Numbered from the stretch's first letter, positions 9,029 to 17,932 are shown. The stretch is DNA of 64,000 nucleotides from Methylorubrum sp. B1-46 (GCF_021117295.1 NZ_CP088247.1:4479001-4543000), one strand, 5' to 3'. Numbers and translations: made by a program. The notes: a model not told the origin generated them from the letters alone.

Positions 9029-9685
9029 ATGCTGAGCGAGCGGGCGCCCGAGGCCGGGCCGACCACCGATTTGATGCGCAAGGCCTATGCCCGTTGGGCA
9101 CCGGTCTACGACGTCGTCTACGACAAGCTCACCGAGCCCGCCGCCCGCGCCGCCGTCGAGGCGGCGGTCGCCCACGGGCCGCGGGTGCTGGAGGCCGGCG
9201 TTGGCACCGGCCTGTCCCTCGGCTACTATCCGCGCGACAGCTTCGTCTGCGGCGTCGATCTCTCCGAGGACATGCTCAAGCGCGCCCGCGGAAAAGTCCG
9301 CCGCAAGGGGCTGACCCACGTCAAGGGTCTCCAGGTCATGGATGTCTGCCGCCTCGGCTACGCCGATGCGAGCTTCGACGCGGTGGTGGCGCAGTTCCTC
9401 ATCACCCTGGTGCCGAACCCGGAGGCCGCGCTCTCCGAATTCCTGCGCGTGGTGCGCCCCGGCGGCGGCATCGTGCTCGCCAACCATTTCGGCCAGTCGA
9501 ACGGTCCGGTGGCGCGGGTCGAGGAGATCGTTGCACCGCTCTGCACCAAGATCGGCTGGTCCTCCGACTTCAAGGCGACTCGGATCGAGGCCTGGGCCCG
9601 GCGCAACGGCGTCGAAGTCGTCGGTCTCGCGCCGACCTTCCCCGGCGGCTTCTTCAAGATCCTGCGGATGCGCAAGCCGGGCTGA
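9029..9685 (+). CDS. pmtA: PmtA-like SAM-dependent phosphatidylethanolamine N-methyltransferase
   Basis: 218 residues from the ATG at 9029, preceded by GGGAAGGG. The class I methyltransferase fold is clear: motif I VLEAGVGTGLSLGYYP, then VCGVDLSEDMLKRARGKV, the acidic motif QVMDVCRLGYADASFDAVVA, and post-motif VRPGGGIVLANHF. The N-terminal YARWAPVYDVVYDKLTEPAA is characteristic of the small soluble PmtA enzymes of Rhodobacter and rhizobia, which methylate phosphatidylethanolamine to phosphatidylcholine at the inner membrane face. A ubiquinone/menaquinone methyltransferase is less likely. It is monocistronic and flanked on both sides by family B repeats. Confidence 0.82.
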   Translation: MLSERAPEAGPTTDLMRKAYARWAPVYDVVYDKLTEPAARAAVEAAVAHGPRVLEAGVGTGLSLGYYPRDSFVCGVDLSEDMLKRARGKVRRKGLTHVKGLQVMDVCRLGYADASFDAVVAQFLITLVPNPEAALSEFLRVVRPGGGIVLANHFGQSNGPVARVEEIVAPLCTKIGWSSDFKATRIEAWARRNGVEVVGLAPTFPGGFFKILRMRKPG

Positions 9686-9694
9686 AGGCGAGAG

Positions 9695-9738
9695 CATCAT
9701 CCCGAAAGGTGGTCACCGGCTTTCGGTAAAAGATGATG
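9695..9738. repeat. Intergenic palindromic repeat, family B copy 2
   Basis: The best-preserved copy: CATCATCC at one end pairs with GATGATG at the other, around CCGAAAGG and CTTTCGG. It starts ten bases after the pmtA stop, so it could also act as a 3' hairpin. Confidence 0.8.
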
Positions 9739-9756
9739 GAAAACCAACGGCCTAAA

Positions 9757-9802
9757 GCATCGCCTCGAAAGCTGGTCGCCGGCTTCCGGAGAAGGACGAT
9801 GC
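9757..9802. repeat. Intergenic palindromic repeat, family B copy 3
   Basis: A diverged copy (CGAAAGCTGGTCGCCGGC, then TTCCGG), ending GACGATGC against a leading GCATCG. It is adjacent to copy 2 and 46 bases before the next gene. Confidence 0.75.
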
Positions 9803-9848
9803 GCAACCGTTTGCGAGCACGCGAACACCGTCCGGCGGAGGCAGGTCG

Positions 9849-10685
9849 ATGACGCCAGGGGGCGGCGAGGGCGGTCGGCCGGATGATGGATCGCGTGAGC
9901 GGCAAGCCGGGCCCGAGACATCGGGGGCGCGCCGGCCCTGGCTGCGCTGGCTCCCGCTTCTGGTCCTCGCTGCGCTGTCCGTCGGCATCCTCGCCTCGGG
10001 CGGCGCCCGCATCCTCGACCTCGATCAATTGTCCGAGTCGCGGGTCTGGCTCCAGTCGCTCATCGCCGAGGACCGGGTCCGGGCGATCGCGCTGGCCTGC
10101 CTCGTCTATGTCGGCTCGGTCGTGGTCTCGCTGCCCGCCACCCTGGTGCTCACGGTGCTGGCCGGGCTGCTGTTCGGCCCCGTCACCGGAGCCCTGATGG
10201 CCATCGGCTCGTCGACGACGGGGGCGGCGATCGTGTTTTCGGTCGGGCGCTACGCCGCCGGCGACCTGATCCGGCGCAAGGCCGGCCCCCGCGTCGGGCG
10301 CTTCGCCGAGGGCTTCCGCCGCGACGGCTTCGGCTACATCCTGATCCTGCGGCTGCTGCCGATCTTTCCCTACTGGATCACCAACATCGCCCCGGCGGCC
10401 TTCGGCGTGCGGCTGCGTACCTTCGCGCTCGCCACCCTGCTCGGGCTGACGCCGGGTGCCTTCATCTATGCCGGGCTCGGCGCCGGGCTCGAGGACATGT
10501 TGTCCACGCGCGACGCGGCAAAGGCGGCCTGCCTCGCCGCGGGAGGAATGGATTGCTCGCAAGGCATCAATCTGCGCGCGCTGGTGACGCCCGGAATGGT
10601 GGCGGCGCTGGCGGCTCTGGCAGGGTTTGCTCTTTTGACAGTTTATCTGCGCCGACGGCTTGAGCGGCGGACGCTTCGCGCATAA
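9849..10685 (+). CDS. TVP38/TMEM64-family (VTT domain) inner-membrane protein
   Basis: 278 residues; the ATG at 9849 has GGAGG eight bases upstream. After a polar N-terminus there is TM1 (WLPLLVLAALSVGILASGG) and further hydrophobic segments. The VTT/DedA core is seen in PATLVLTVLAGLLFGPVTGA, then GRYAAGDLIRRKAGPRVGRF and LILRLLPIFPYWITNIAPAA, with the family's conserved Arg and Pro before the re-entrant loop. A last TM lies near residue 255. Family members are linked to lipid scrambling and polyprenyl-phosphate recycling, but the substrate here cannot be assigned. It follows pmtA, a lipid enzyme, with a repeat-filled gap, so an operon is unproven. Confidence 0.85.
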   Translation: MTPGGGEGGRPDDGSRERQAGPETSGARRPWLRWLPLLVLAALSVGILASGGARILDLDQLSESRVWLQSLIAEDRVRAIALACLVYVGSVVVSLPATLVLTVLAGLLFGPVTGALMAIGSSTTGAAIVFSVGRYAAGDLIRRKAGPRVGRFAEGFRRDGFGYILILRLLPIFPYWITNIAPAAFGVRLRTFALATLLGLTPGAFIYAGLGAGLEDMLSTRDAAKAACLAAGGMDCSQGINLRALVTPGMVAALAALAGFALLTVYLRRRLERRTLRA

Positions 10686-10806
10686 GACTTGCGCACAAGC
10701 GAATAGCGCGCGTCGTCGGACGGCCGTACAACTTGTGCGGCTTGGGGAGGCCGGCAAAAGGCGCACCATTCGGATTGCGATTGGACGACACAACGACGGG
10801 TGACGC

Positions 10807-12363
10807 TTGAAACGGCCCCGCCTTCCGTTTCCTGGCCGGCCATCAGAGCCGGTGGACGTGGCTCAGAATGATCCGGCGGCAAAAGCCGCCCTGCCCTGGC
10901 ACATCGAGGCATCGGCCGGCCCGCCGCCGTCGCGTTCGCGCGCCCTCGCCTGGCTCGGGCGGCTGGGGCTGTCGGGCCGTCTGTTCCTCCTGACGGTCGC
11001 CTTCGTCGTCCTGGCCGAGATCCTGATCTACGTTCCGGCGGTGGCGACCTACCGGCTCTCGCGGCTGTCCGACCGGGTCGCGGCGGCGCGGGTGGCCGCC
11101 CTGGTGCTGAACGCCGCTCCCGAGGGGCAGGTCCCCGAGGAGACCGCCCGGCGCCTGCTGATGGGGGTGGGCGCCCGCGCCATCGCCGTGCGGGTGGGCG
11201 ACACGTGGCGCTACCTCACCGACGGGCCGGCGCCGACCGCCGTCGCCGAGACGGTCGATCTGCGCGAGCGCGGCCTGACGGGTTCGGTCGGCGGTGCCTT
11301 CCGCACGCTGTTCCTTCCTACCGAGGCACCGATCCGGGCGATCGGGCCGGGGCAGGACGGGTTCGACGCGGTCGAGGTCCTGCTCGACGAGGGCCCGCTG
11401 CGGGCGGCTCTGGCCGATTTCTCGCTCCGGCTGCTCGTGGCCTGCCTCATCATCGCGGCGCTGGCGGCCGGGCTCGTCTTCTTCGTACTTCAGCGGGCGA
11501 TCGTGCGGCCGGTGGTCCGGCTCGCCCGCGACATCGCCGCCTTCGCCGACGACCCCGAGCGGACCGATCGAATCGCCCCGTGCTCGGCGCGCACCGACGA
11601 GATCGGGCAGGCGGAGACCGCGCTCGCCCGGATGCAGGTGGCGCTCGGCGGCGAGCTGCGCCAGCGGCGGCGGCTGGCCGAACTCGGCCTCTCGGTGAGC
11701 AAGATCAACCACGAGCTGCGCAACCTGCTCACCACCGCCCAGCTTCTCGGCGACCGCCTGGAAAGCGTCTCCGACCCGCTGGTGCAGCGCGTCGCGCCGC
11801 GCCTCGTGGAGACCCTGGACCGGGCGATCCGCTTCTGCGAGGCGACGCTGGCCTACGGCCGCGCCACGGAGCCGAACCCGCAGCGGCGCATGGTGGCGCT
11901 CGCCCCTCTTCTGGAGGAATTGACCGACCTCGCCGACCTGATGCCGGCCGCCCACCTCCGCGTGGAGACCCGCGCGGCGCCGGATCTGGAGATCGACGTC
12001 GATCCCGAGCAGCTTCTGCGGGCGCTGACCAACCTCGTGCGCAACGCGGTCCAGGCCCATGCGGCGGCCAAGACCGCGGACGGCACCGTTCTGATCGAGG
12101 GCATCCGCGTCGGACCGCCCGGTGCAGGTTCCGTCACGGTCCTCGTGACCGATAACGGCCCCGGCGTGCCCGAGCGGGCCAAGGCCAACCTGTTCGCCGC
12201 CTTCCAGGGCTCGACCCGGGCCGGCGGCACGGGGTTGGGCCTCGCCATCGCCTCGGAACTGGTGCGCCTGAACGGCGGCACCCTCTGCCTCGACGAGACG
12301 GCGGGCGGCGCGCGCTTCCGCATCGTCATCCCCGACCGCGCCGCGGGGGCGAAGGCGGCGTGA
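10807..12363 (+). CDS. HAMP-containing sensor histidine kinase, orphan
   Basis: 518 residues from a TTG at 10807; a GTG at 10852 is an alternative start and neither has a strong ribosome site. TM1 is about 58-78 and TM2 about 207-230, enclosing a periplasmic sensor of roughly 125 residues. HAMP is about 230-280. The dimerisation helix has SKINHELRNLL with His302 as the likely phosphoacceptor. The ATPase has NLVRNAVQAH (N box), VTDNGPGVPERAK (G1) and GGTGLGLAIASELV (G2). No response regulator lies beside it; the next gene is convergent. The sensed signal is unknown. The short periplasmic domain shows no recognised fold to me. Confidence 0.88.
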   Translation: MKRPRLPFPGRPSEPVDVAQNDPAAKAALPWHIEASAGPPPSRSRALAWLGRLGLSGRLFLLTVAFVVLAEILIYVPAVATYRLSRLSDRVAAARVAALVLNAAPEGQVPEETARRLLMGVGARAIAVRVGDTWRYLTDGPAPTAVAETVDLRERGLTGSVGGAFRTLFLPTEAPIRAIGPGQDGFDAVEVLLDEGPLRAALADFSLRLLVACLIIAALAAGLVFFVLQRAIVRPVVRLARDIAAFADDPERTDRIAPCSARTDEIGQAETALARMQVALGGELRQRRRLAELGLSVSKINHELRNLLTTAQLLGDRLESVSDPLVQRVAPRLVETLDRAIRFCEATLAYGRATEPNPQRRMVALAPLLEELTDLADLMPAAHLRVETRAAPDLEIDVDPEQLLRALTNLVRNAVQAHAAAKTADGTVLIEGIRVGPPGAGSVTVLVTDNGPGVPERAKANLFAAFQGSTRAGGTGLGLAIASELVRLNGGTLCLDETAGGARFRIVIPDRAAGAKAA

Positions 12364-12372
12364 GGAGGGCCC

Positions 12373-13950
12373 TCAATGCCCCGCTCCCGCCGGCGCGGCC
12401 CCGCGCGGGCGGCGGATCAGCGGCGTGGCGCAGGCCATGCCTAAGAACAGCACGGTGAGGACGAGGAACACGTCCTCGAAGCCCATCACCAGCCCTTGAA
12501 TCCGCACGGTGTTGTTGAGCGCCTTCAGCGCCATGCCGTTGGCGTCGCCGCCGAATACCTCGAACTGGCGCCGCATGGCGTCGAGCCGCTCCAGCGCCGC
12601 GCCGTTGGCCCAGGTGAAGCGCTCGTGCAGACGCACGAGGTGAAGGTCCCAGCGGGCGTTCAGGATCGTGTTGATGAGGGCGAGTCCGACCGCTCCGCCG
12701 AGATTGCGTGTGAGGTTGAACAGACCGGACGCGTTCTTCATCCGCTCCGGCGGCAGGGTACCGAGCGCGATGTTGTTGATCGGGATCATGCACAGCATCA
12801 GCGAGCAGCCGCGCAGCACCTGTGGCCACAGCAGCTCGTCAAAATCCCAGTCCTTGGTCAGTCCGGTGACGATCCAGGTGCCGACGGCGAAACCCGAAAA
12901 CCCGATCGCCATCATGGCCCGCGGGTCGAGCTTCGCCGAGAGCTTTCCGGCAATCGGCGCGGTGGCGAACATGCACAGCCCCGAGACGAACATCGTCTCG
13001 CCGATCTGCAGCGCCGAGTAGCCGCGCACGCGGGCGAGATAGACCGGATAGAGGTAGGTCAGCCCGTAGAGGCCGATGCCGAGGACGAAGCTCGCTGCGC
13101 AGCCGGCGGCGAAGTTGCGGTCGGAGAAGGCACGCAGGTCGACGATCGGCTGGCGCGCGGTGAAGACGCGCGCGAAGAAGGCCAAGCCCGATACGGCGCA
13201 GACGATGGCGCAGACGAACACCGCTTCGTCCTGCAACCAGTCATGGTTCGGGCCTTCTTCGAGCACGTATTCGAGGCAGCCGAGGAAGCCCGCCATGAAG
13301 GCGAGGCCGGCCCAGTCGAAGGATTTCAGCAGATCGAAGTTCGGCCGGTCGAAATCGACCAGGAGAAAGGTCGAGATCGTGACGAAGATGCCTGGCACGA
13401 TGTTGATCAGGAACAGCCAGTGCCAGGAGAACAGGTCGGTGAGGTAGCCGCCGATCGTCGGGCCGATGGTCGGCGCCAGCGTCGCCACGAGGCCGATCAT
13501 CGGCGAGACGATGGAGCGCTTGGAGGGCGGAAAGATCGTGAAGGCCGCGGCGAACACGGTCGGGATCATGCCGCCGCCGATGAAGCCTTGGAGGGCACGC
13601 CAGACGATCATCTCACCGATCGACGAGGAGGTGGCGCACATCAGGCTCATCAGCGTGAAGCCGCCGGCCGAGATCGAGAACATCCACCGCGTCGAGAGCA
13701 CCCGCGACAGGGTGCCCGAGAGCGGGATCGAGATGACCTCGGCGATGAGATAGCTCGTCTGCACCCAGGGGATCTCATCGCCCGAGGCCGAGAGCCCGGC
13801 CTGGATCTCGTTGAGCGAGGCCGAGACGATCTGGATGTCGAGGATCGCCATGAACATCCCGAACACCATGCACAGGAACGCCACCATGCGGCGGCGGTCG
13901 ATGGGCGGGTCGGCGACGGGGTTTACGGCGAGGGTCGCGGTGGCGGCCAT
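12373..13950 (-). CDS. emrB: EmrB/QacA-type MFS multidrug efflux transporter (DHA2)
   Basis: 525 residues with about 14 TM segments, typical of the DHA2 drug:H+ antiporters. MFS motifs are visible: FGMFMAILDIQIVSASLNEI in TM1, then VQTSYLIAEVISIPLSGTLS, then RALQGFIGGGMIPTVF (motif with RxxQG), and TIGPTIGGYLTDLFSWHWLF (motif C, GPxxGG). It would extrude hydrophobic drugs or cations with an HlyD-type adaptor and an outer-membrane channel. The adaptor gene lies 190 bases upstream on the same strand, separated by a palindromic repeat. No TolC-like gene is seen. Expression is probably governed by the TetR gene at 15488-16162. Confidence 0.93.
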   Translation of the reverse strand: MAATATLAVNPVADPPIDRRRMVAFLCMVFGMFMAILDIQIVSASLNEIQAGLSASGDEIPWVQTSYLIAEVISIPLSGTLSRVLSTRWMFSISAGGFTLMSLMCATSSSIGEMIVWRALQGFIGGGMIPTVFAAAFTIFPPSKRSIVSPMIGLVATLAPTIGPTIGGYLTDLFSWHWLFLINIVPGIFVTISTFLLVDFDRPNFDLLKSFDWAGLAFMAGFLGCLEYVLEEGPNHDWLQDEAVFVCAIVCAVSGLAFFARVFTARQPIVDLRAFSDRNFAAGCAASFVLGIGLYGLTYLYPVYLARVRGYSALQIGETMFVSGLCMFATAPIAGKLSAKLDPRAMMAIGFSGFAVGTWIVTGLTKDWDFDELLWPQVLRGCSLMLCMIPINNIALGTLPPERMKNASGLFNLTRNLGGAVGLALINTILNARWDLHLVRLHERFTWANGAALERLDAMRRQFEVFGGDANGMALKALNNTVRIQGLVMGFEDVFLVLTVLFLGMACATPLIRRPRGAAPAGAGH

Positions 13951-13986
13951 GGGGCGCCTCGGAAGACGGTTCGGGGATTGGTCCCA

Positions 13987-14110
13987 CCCGCGACCTCATC
14001 CTGAGGTGGCCGCGTAGCGGGCCTCGAAGGATCTTCCAGGGATCGCGTGGGATCTGGAGGATCCTTCGAGGCCTACGCTTCGCTGCGGCACCTCAGGATG
14101 AGGTCGCGGG
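13987..14110. repeat. Intergenic palindromic repeat, family A copy 2
   Basis: Perfect outer arms CCCGCGACCTCATCCTGAGG and the reverse complement at the other end, with inner arms CCTCGAAGGAT / ATCCTTCGAGG. It closely matches the copy at 671-783. It lies between emrA and emrB, where an RNA hairpin could reduce emrB expression relative to emrA. Confidence 0.85.
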
Positions 14111-14140
14111 CGGGACGAATGGTTCTGACCGGCTGGAGTC

Positions 14141-15364
14141 TCAGCGCCGGGCAGCAAGCTTCTGCACCGGCGCGTCGGCGCCCGCGCGGGTATCGACCCG
14201 CACCACCACGGACAGGCCCGGCCGCAGTAGGCCCTCGCGGGCGACCGCCTCCGGCACGTGGACGCGCACCGGCAGGCGCTGGACGATCTTGGTGAAGTTG
14301 CCGGTGGCGTTGTCGGGCGGCAGCAGGCTGAAGACCGAGCCGGAGGCGGGCGAGAGCGATTCCACCGTGCCGACGATGTCGCGGTCGGGATAGGCGTCCA
14401 CGTGGATGTGGACCTCCTGCCCCGGCCGGACCCGGCCGAGCTGCGTCTCCTTGAAATTCGCATCGACCCGCACGCTCTGCAGCGGCACCAGGGCGGCGAT
14501 GCGCGAACCCGGCGCGACGTAGGCGCCGGCCTCCACTGCCTTGTTGCCGACGACGCCGTCGAAGGGCGCGCGGATCACCGCGAAGTCGAGGTCGCGCTGC
14601 GCGCGGTCGGCCGCCGTGCGCAGTTCCGCGGCGAGGTTTTCCGCCTCGCGCCCCTGCGCCCGCAGCACCTCGACATTGGCGCGTGCCGCAATGAGGGCCG
14701 CCTCGGCCGATTTCACCGCCGCCTCGGTGCGGTCGCGGTCGGCCTTCGCCTGATCCAGGCGGGATTTCGCGACGTAGTCGGCCTGCATCCCCGTGGCGCG
14801 GGCGTAATCGGCGCTCGCCCGCACCGCGTCGGCCTTGGCGGCATCGATCTGCGCCGCACTCTGCAGCACCTGCGCCTGCGCGGCCTCGGCCTGCCGGCCG
14901 ATCCGGGCGATGGTGCTCTCCTGGGTGGCGAGCTTGTCTTGCGCCGCCTTCAGGGCGAGACGGTAATCGCCATCGTCGAGCCGGGCGATCACGTCGCCGC
15001 GCTTGACCGCCTGCCCGTTCACCACCGGCACCGCCGCGAGATAGCCCGAGACCTTGGCGGCGAGCACCGAGATGTCCGCCTGGACGTAGGCGTCGTCGGT
15101 GCTGACGAAGAAGCGCCCGACCGTCCACCAATCCCAGCCGGCATAGGCGCCCCCGCCGAGAGCCGCACAGAGCACGAGCCCCAGCACCGCGCGCCGCAGC
15201 GGGCGCCGGGGCTTGGCGGGGGAGGGCGGCACCGGCTCGGTGATGGAGGCGGGGCGCAGGGCCGGGGAACGGCCGGCCTCGGCCCGCTCCACCTCGGCCG
15301 TCTCGAGCGCAGCCTCGGACCGGCCGGCATCCTCACGAAGCGACATGGCTGACATCCCAGACAT
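14141..15364 (-). CDS. emrA: HlyD/EmrA-family membrane fusion protein
   Basis: 407 residues from the ATG at 15364; ATGs at 15388 and 15346 are in frame. I reject 15388 because it would translate the operator palindrome. One N-terminal TM (AVLGLVLCAALGGGAYAGW, about 60-80) anchors it. The lipoyl half-motifs are VSTDDAYVQADISVLAAKVS and VIRAPFDGVVGNKAVEAGAY. Between them is a long Ala/Gln/Asp-rich coiled-coil hairpin. The beta-barrel has RVDANFKETQLGRVRPGQEV. It links the EmrB pump to the outer-membrane channel. Upstream are two palindromic operators and the divergent TetR gene, so a substrate-induced efflux module is likely. Confidence 0.92.
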   Translation of the reverse strand: MSGMSAMSLREDAGRSEAALETAEVERAEAGRSPALRPASITEPVPPSPAKPRRPLRRAVLGLVLCAALGGGAYAGWDWWTVGRFFVSTDDAYVQADISVLAAKVSGYLAAVPVVNGQAVKRGDVIARLDDGDYRLALKAAQDKLATQESTIARIGRQAEAAQAQVLQSAAQIDAAKADAVRASADYARATGMQADYVAKSRLDQAKADRDRTEAAVKSAEAALIAARANVEVLRAQGREAENLAAELRTAADRAQRDLDFAVIRAPFDGVVGNKAVEAGAYVAPGSRIAALVPLQSVRVDANFKETQLGRVRPGQEVHIHVDAYPDRDIVGTVESLSPASGSVFSLLPPDNATGNFTKIVQRLPVRVHVPEAVAREGLLRPGLSVVVRVDTRAGADAPVQKLAARR

Positions 15365-15368
15365 GTAT

Positions 15369-15387
15369 TGACCGAACCGTTCGGTCA
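15369..15387. promoter_or_regulatory. TetR-type operator O1 (emrA side)
   Basis: A perfect inverted repeat TGACCGAAC-C-GTTCGGTCA, 9-bp arms. It lies just upstream of the chosen emrA start and shares sequence with O2 (15436-15454), 49 bases away on the tetR side. Confidence 0.8.
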
Positions 15388-15435
15388 CTGAACGGGTCGA
15401 GTTGACGCCGCCCTCATTCGAAGGCTAGCTATCAC

Positions 15436-15454
15436 TGACTGAACGGTTCGGTCA
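15436..15454. promoter_or_regulatory. TetR-type operator O2 (tetR side)
   Basis: TGACTGAAC-G-GTTCGGTCA, the same palindrome as O1 with a single arm mismatch. Together the two sites bracket the divergent promoter region and suit autorepression plus repression of emrAB. Confidence 0.8.
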
Positions 15455-15487
15455 ATGCGGGCAATTCAGGGTCAGCGGGTTCAGGCG

Positions 15488-16162
15488 ATGGCGAGCGCGG
15501 CGACACAGGATCGGGGGCAGGCGGCTCCGCAGGGAACCTCTCAGGCGTCCTCTTCGGGCGAGAGCGAGAAGCGCCGGCAGATTCTGGAGGGCGCGCGGCA
15601 GGTCTTCATGGCGTCCGGCTTCGACGGGGCCAGCATGGGCGAGATCGCCAAGACGGCCAACGTCTCGAAGGGCACGCTCTACGTCTACTTCGATAGCAAG
15701 GAGGCGCTGTTCGAAGCCCTGACCACCGAGGCGAAGGCGGGCTTGGCCGAGAACCTGTTCCGGCTCGACGAGGACGACCCGGACGTGCGCGCGGTGCTGA
15801 CGCGGCTCGGCACCAGCTATCTCGCGATGATGGCGCGGCCGGAGCACGTCTCGATCATCCGCATGGTGATGGGCGCCTGCGAGAAGTTTCCCCGGTTCGG
15901 GCAGGCCTTCTACGAGGCCGGCCCGGCCTGCGGCGTCGGCCGGCTCAGGGCCTATCTCGACGCGCAGGTCGCGGCCGGGCGCCTCGCCGCCGACGACACC
16001 GACCTCGCCGCCAAGCACTTCCTCCAGCTCTGCCAGGCCGGGATGCTGACGCGCCTGCTGTTCAACGCCGGCGCGGCGCCCGGCGAGGCGGAGATCGCCC
16101 ACCGGGTCGCGGAAGCCGTCCGGGTCTTCTTCGCCGGATACGGGCCGGCCGCGGCGCGATAA
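15488..16162 (+). CDS. TetR/AcrR-family transcriptional repressor of the efflux pair
   Basis: 224 residues from the ATG at 15488; the upstream in-frame ATG at 15455 abuts operator O2 and lacks a ribosome site. The N-terminal HTH is standard: RRQILEGARQVFMASGFDGA, then SMGEIAKTANVSKGTLYVYF and DSKEALFEALTT. The C-terminal ligand domain resembles AcrR/AefR C-terminal domains (IRMVMGACEKFPRFGQAFYE). It is divergent from emrA with two shared palindromes between, the classical arrangement of a local repressor. The inducer is unknown. Confidence 0.9.
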   Translation: MASAATQDRGQAAPQGTSQASSSGESEKRRQILEGARQVFMASGFDGASMGEIAKTANVSKGTLYVYFDSKEALFEALTTEAKAGLAENLFRLDEDDPDVRAVLTRLGTSYLAMMARPEHVSIIRMVMGACEKFPRFGQAFYEAGPACGVGRLRAYLDAQVAAGRLAADDTDLAAKHFLQLCQAGMLTRLLFNAGAAPGEAEIAHRVAEAVRVFFAGYGPAAAR

Positions 16163-16168
16163 CCGCGC

Positions 16169-17932
16169 TCACCCCGCGAGCGCGAAGGCAGGATCGTCGG
16201 CGAAGTCGCCGCCGGTCAGGATCGCCTGCTCCAGGCCGCCGGCCGCCGGCAGCAGGTTCTCGGCGAAGAAGCGGGCGAGCGCGATGCGCGCGGCATGGGC
16301 CGGATCGGTCTCGCCCGCTTTGAGCGCGGCGCTCGCGGCGAGCCCGGCGGTCGCGAGGCAGGCCGCGCCCTGAACGAGGCCGAACAGGCGCAGATACGCC
16401 GTCGCGCCGGGCAGCGCCTCTTGCGGCCGGTTCGAGGCGAGCGCCTTCAGCAGGAAGCTCGTCGCCCGGTCGAGGCTGCCGATGCCCTCGCGAAGCCGCG
16501 GCGCGGTGAGGCCGAAGCCGGGTGCGCCGTCCTTCAGCACGCCCTCCGCCACCCGCCGCATCGCGGCGATCTGGGCACCGACCGTGGCACCGCCGTCGAG
16601 CGGCAGCTTTCGGGTGACGAGATCGATCGCCTGGATACCGTTGGTGCCCTCGTAGATGCCGAGGATGCGGGCATCGCGCATGAGCTGGGCCGCACCCGTC
16701 TCCTCGACGAAGCCCATGCCGCCATGGATCTGGACGCCGAGCGAGGTCACCTCGTTGGCGATGTCGGTGGAGAAGGCTTTGGCCACCGGCGTCAGCAGGG
16801 AGGCACGGTCATGTGCCGCCTTGCCCTCGGGGCCGTGCGCCGCGTCGAGGGCTTGCGCGGTGAGGTAACAAATGCCGCGCGCCGCCGCCGTGTAGGCTTT
16901 CATGGTCAAAAGCATGCGCTGGATGTCGGCATGCGCGACGATGGCGCTGACCGGCTCGGGCGCGCCCGGCGCCCGGCCCTGGCGGCGCTCGCGGGCATAG
17001 TCGAGGGCCTTCTGATAGGCCGCTTCCGCCACGCCGACGCCCTGCAGCCCGACATTGAGCCGGGCCGAGTTCATCATCGTGAACATGCAGGCCAGCCCCC
17101 AGTTCTCCTCGCCGATCAGCCAGCCGGTGGCTCCGCCCGCGTCACCGAAGGCCATGGAGCAGGTCGGCGAAGCGTGGATGCCGAGCTTGTGCTCGATGCC
17201 CGAACATCGCAGGTCGTTGCGGCGCCCGTCCGGCAGCACCTTCGGCACGAGAAACAGCGAGATGCCGCGGGTGCCGGCCGGCGCGTCCTTCAGCCGGGCC
17301 AGCACCAAGTGGACGATGTTGTCGGCAAGATCGTGCTCGCCGTAGGTGATGTAGATCTTGGCGCCCGTGATCCGGTAGCTGCCGTCGCCGTTGGGCTCGG
17401 CCCGCGTGCGCAGAGCGGAGAGGTCCGAACCCGCCTGCGGCTCGGTCAGGTTCATGGTCGCGGTCCACTCGCCCGAGACGAGCTTTTCGAGATAGCGGCC
17501 CTTCAGGTCGTCGGAGCCGTGGGCGGCCAGCGCCTCGATGCCGCCGGCGGTGAGCAGCGGGCAGAGGCCGAAAGCGAGGTTGGCGCCGTTCCACATCTCG
17601 GTGCAGGCGGCGGCGATCAGGTGCGGCAGGCCCTGGCCGCCATGGTCGGGGGCGGCGAGCACGCCGTTCCAGCCGCCCTCGACGAAGGCGCGGTAGGCGG
17701 ACACCCAGCCCGGTGCGGTGGTGACGGTCCCGTCCGAGAACGGCGTGCCGTGGCGGTCGCCGACGCGGTTCAAGGGGGCGATAACGTTGGCGGCGAACCG
17801 GCCCGCCTCTTCGAGGATGGCGAGCGCGTCGTCCGGGCCGATCTCGGCTCCGCTGCGCGCCAGCACGGCGTCGAGCCCCGCGACGTGACGGAGCGTGAAG
17901 GCCATCTCCTCGACGGGCGCGCGATAGCTCAT
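16169..17932 (-). CDS. Acyl-CoA dehydrogenase, DmdC-like long form
   Basis: 587 residues from the ATG at 17932 (MSYRAPVEEMAFTLRHVAGL), with AGGAG upstream. The open frame extends further but without similarity. It is a FAD-dependent acyl-CoA dehydrogenase: TMNLTEPQAGSDLSALRTRA, then YRITGAKIYITYGEHDLADN, then TGAAQLMRDARILGIYEGTN and GIQAIDLVTRKL. The N-terminal 80 residues and the extra C-terminal domain of about 130 residues are typical of the 590-600 residue subfamily that includes 3-methylmercaptopropionyl-CoA dehydrogenase DmdC. Substrate cannot be read from sequence; medium-chain or branched acyl-CoA are alternatives. It would pass electrons to ETF. It is convergent with the tetR gene, six bases away. 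Confidence 0.88.
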   Translation of the reverse strand: MSYRAPVEEMAFTLRHVAGLDAVLARSGAEIGPDDALAILEEAGRFAANVIAPLNRVGDRHGTPFSDGTVTTAPGWVSAYRAFVEGGWNGVLAAPDHGGQGLPHLIAAACTEMWNGANLAFGLCPLLTAGGIEALAAHGSDDLKGRYLEKLVSGEWTATMNLTEPQAGSDLSALRTRAEPNGDGSYRITGAKIYITYGEHDLADNIVHLVLARLKDAPAGTRGISLFLVPKVLPDGRRNDLRCSGIEHKLGIHASPTCSMAFGDAGGATGWLIGEENWGLACMFTMMNSARLNVGLQGVGVAEAAYQKALDYARERRQGRAPGAPEPVSAIVAHADIQRMLLTMKAYTAAARGICYLTAQALDAAHGPEGKAAHDRASLLTPVAKAFSTDIANEVTSLGVQIHGGMGFVEETGAAQLMRDARILGIYEGTNGIQAIDLVTRKLPLDGGATVGAQIAAMRRVAEGVLKDGAPGFGLTAPRLREGIGSLDRATSFLLKALASNRPQEALPGATAYLRLFGLVQGAACLATAGLAASAALKAGETDPAHAARIALARFFAENLLPAAGGLEQAILTGGDFADDPAFALAG

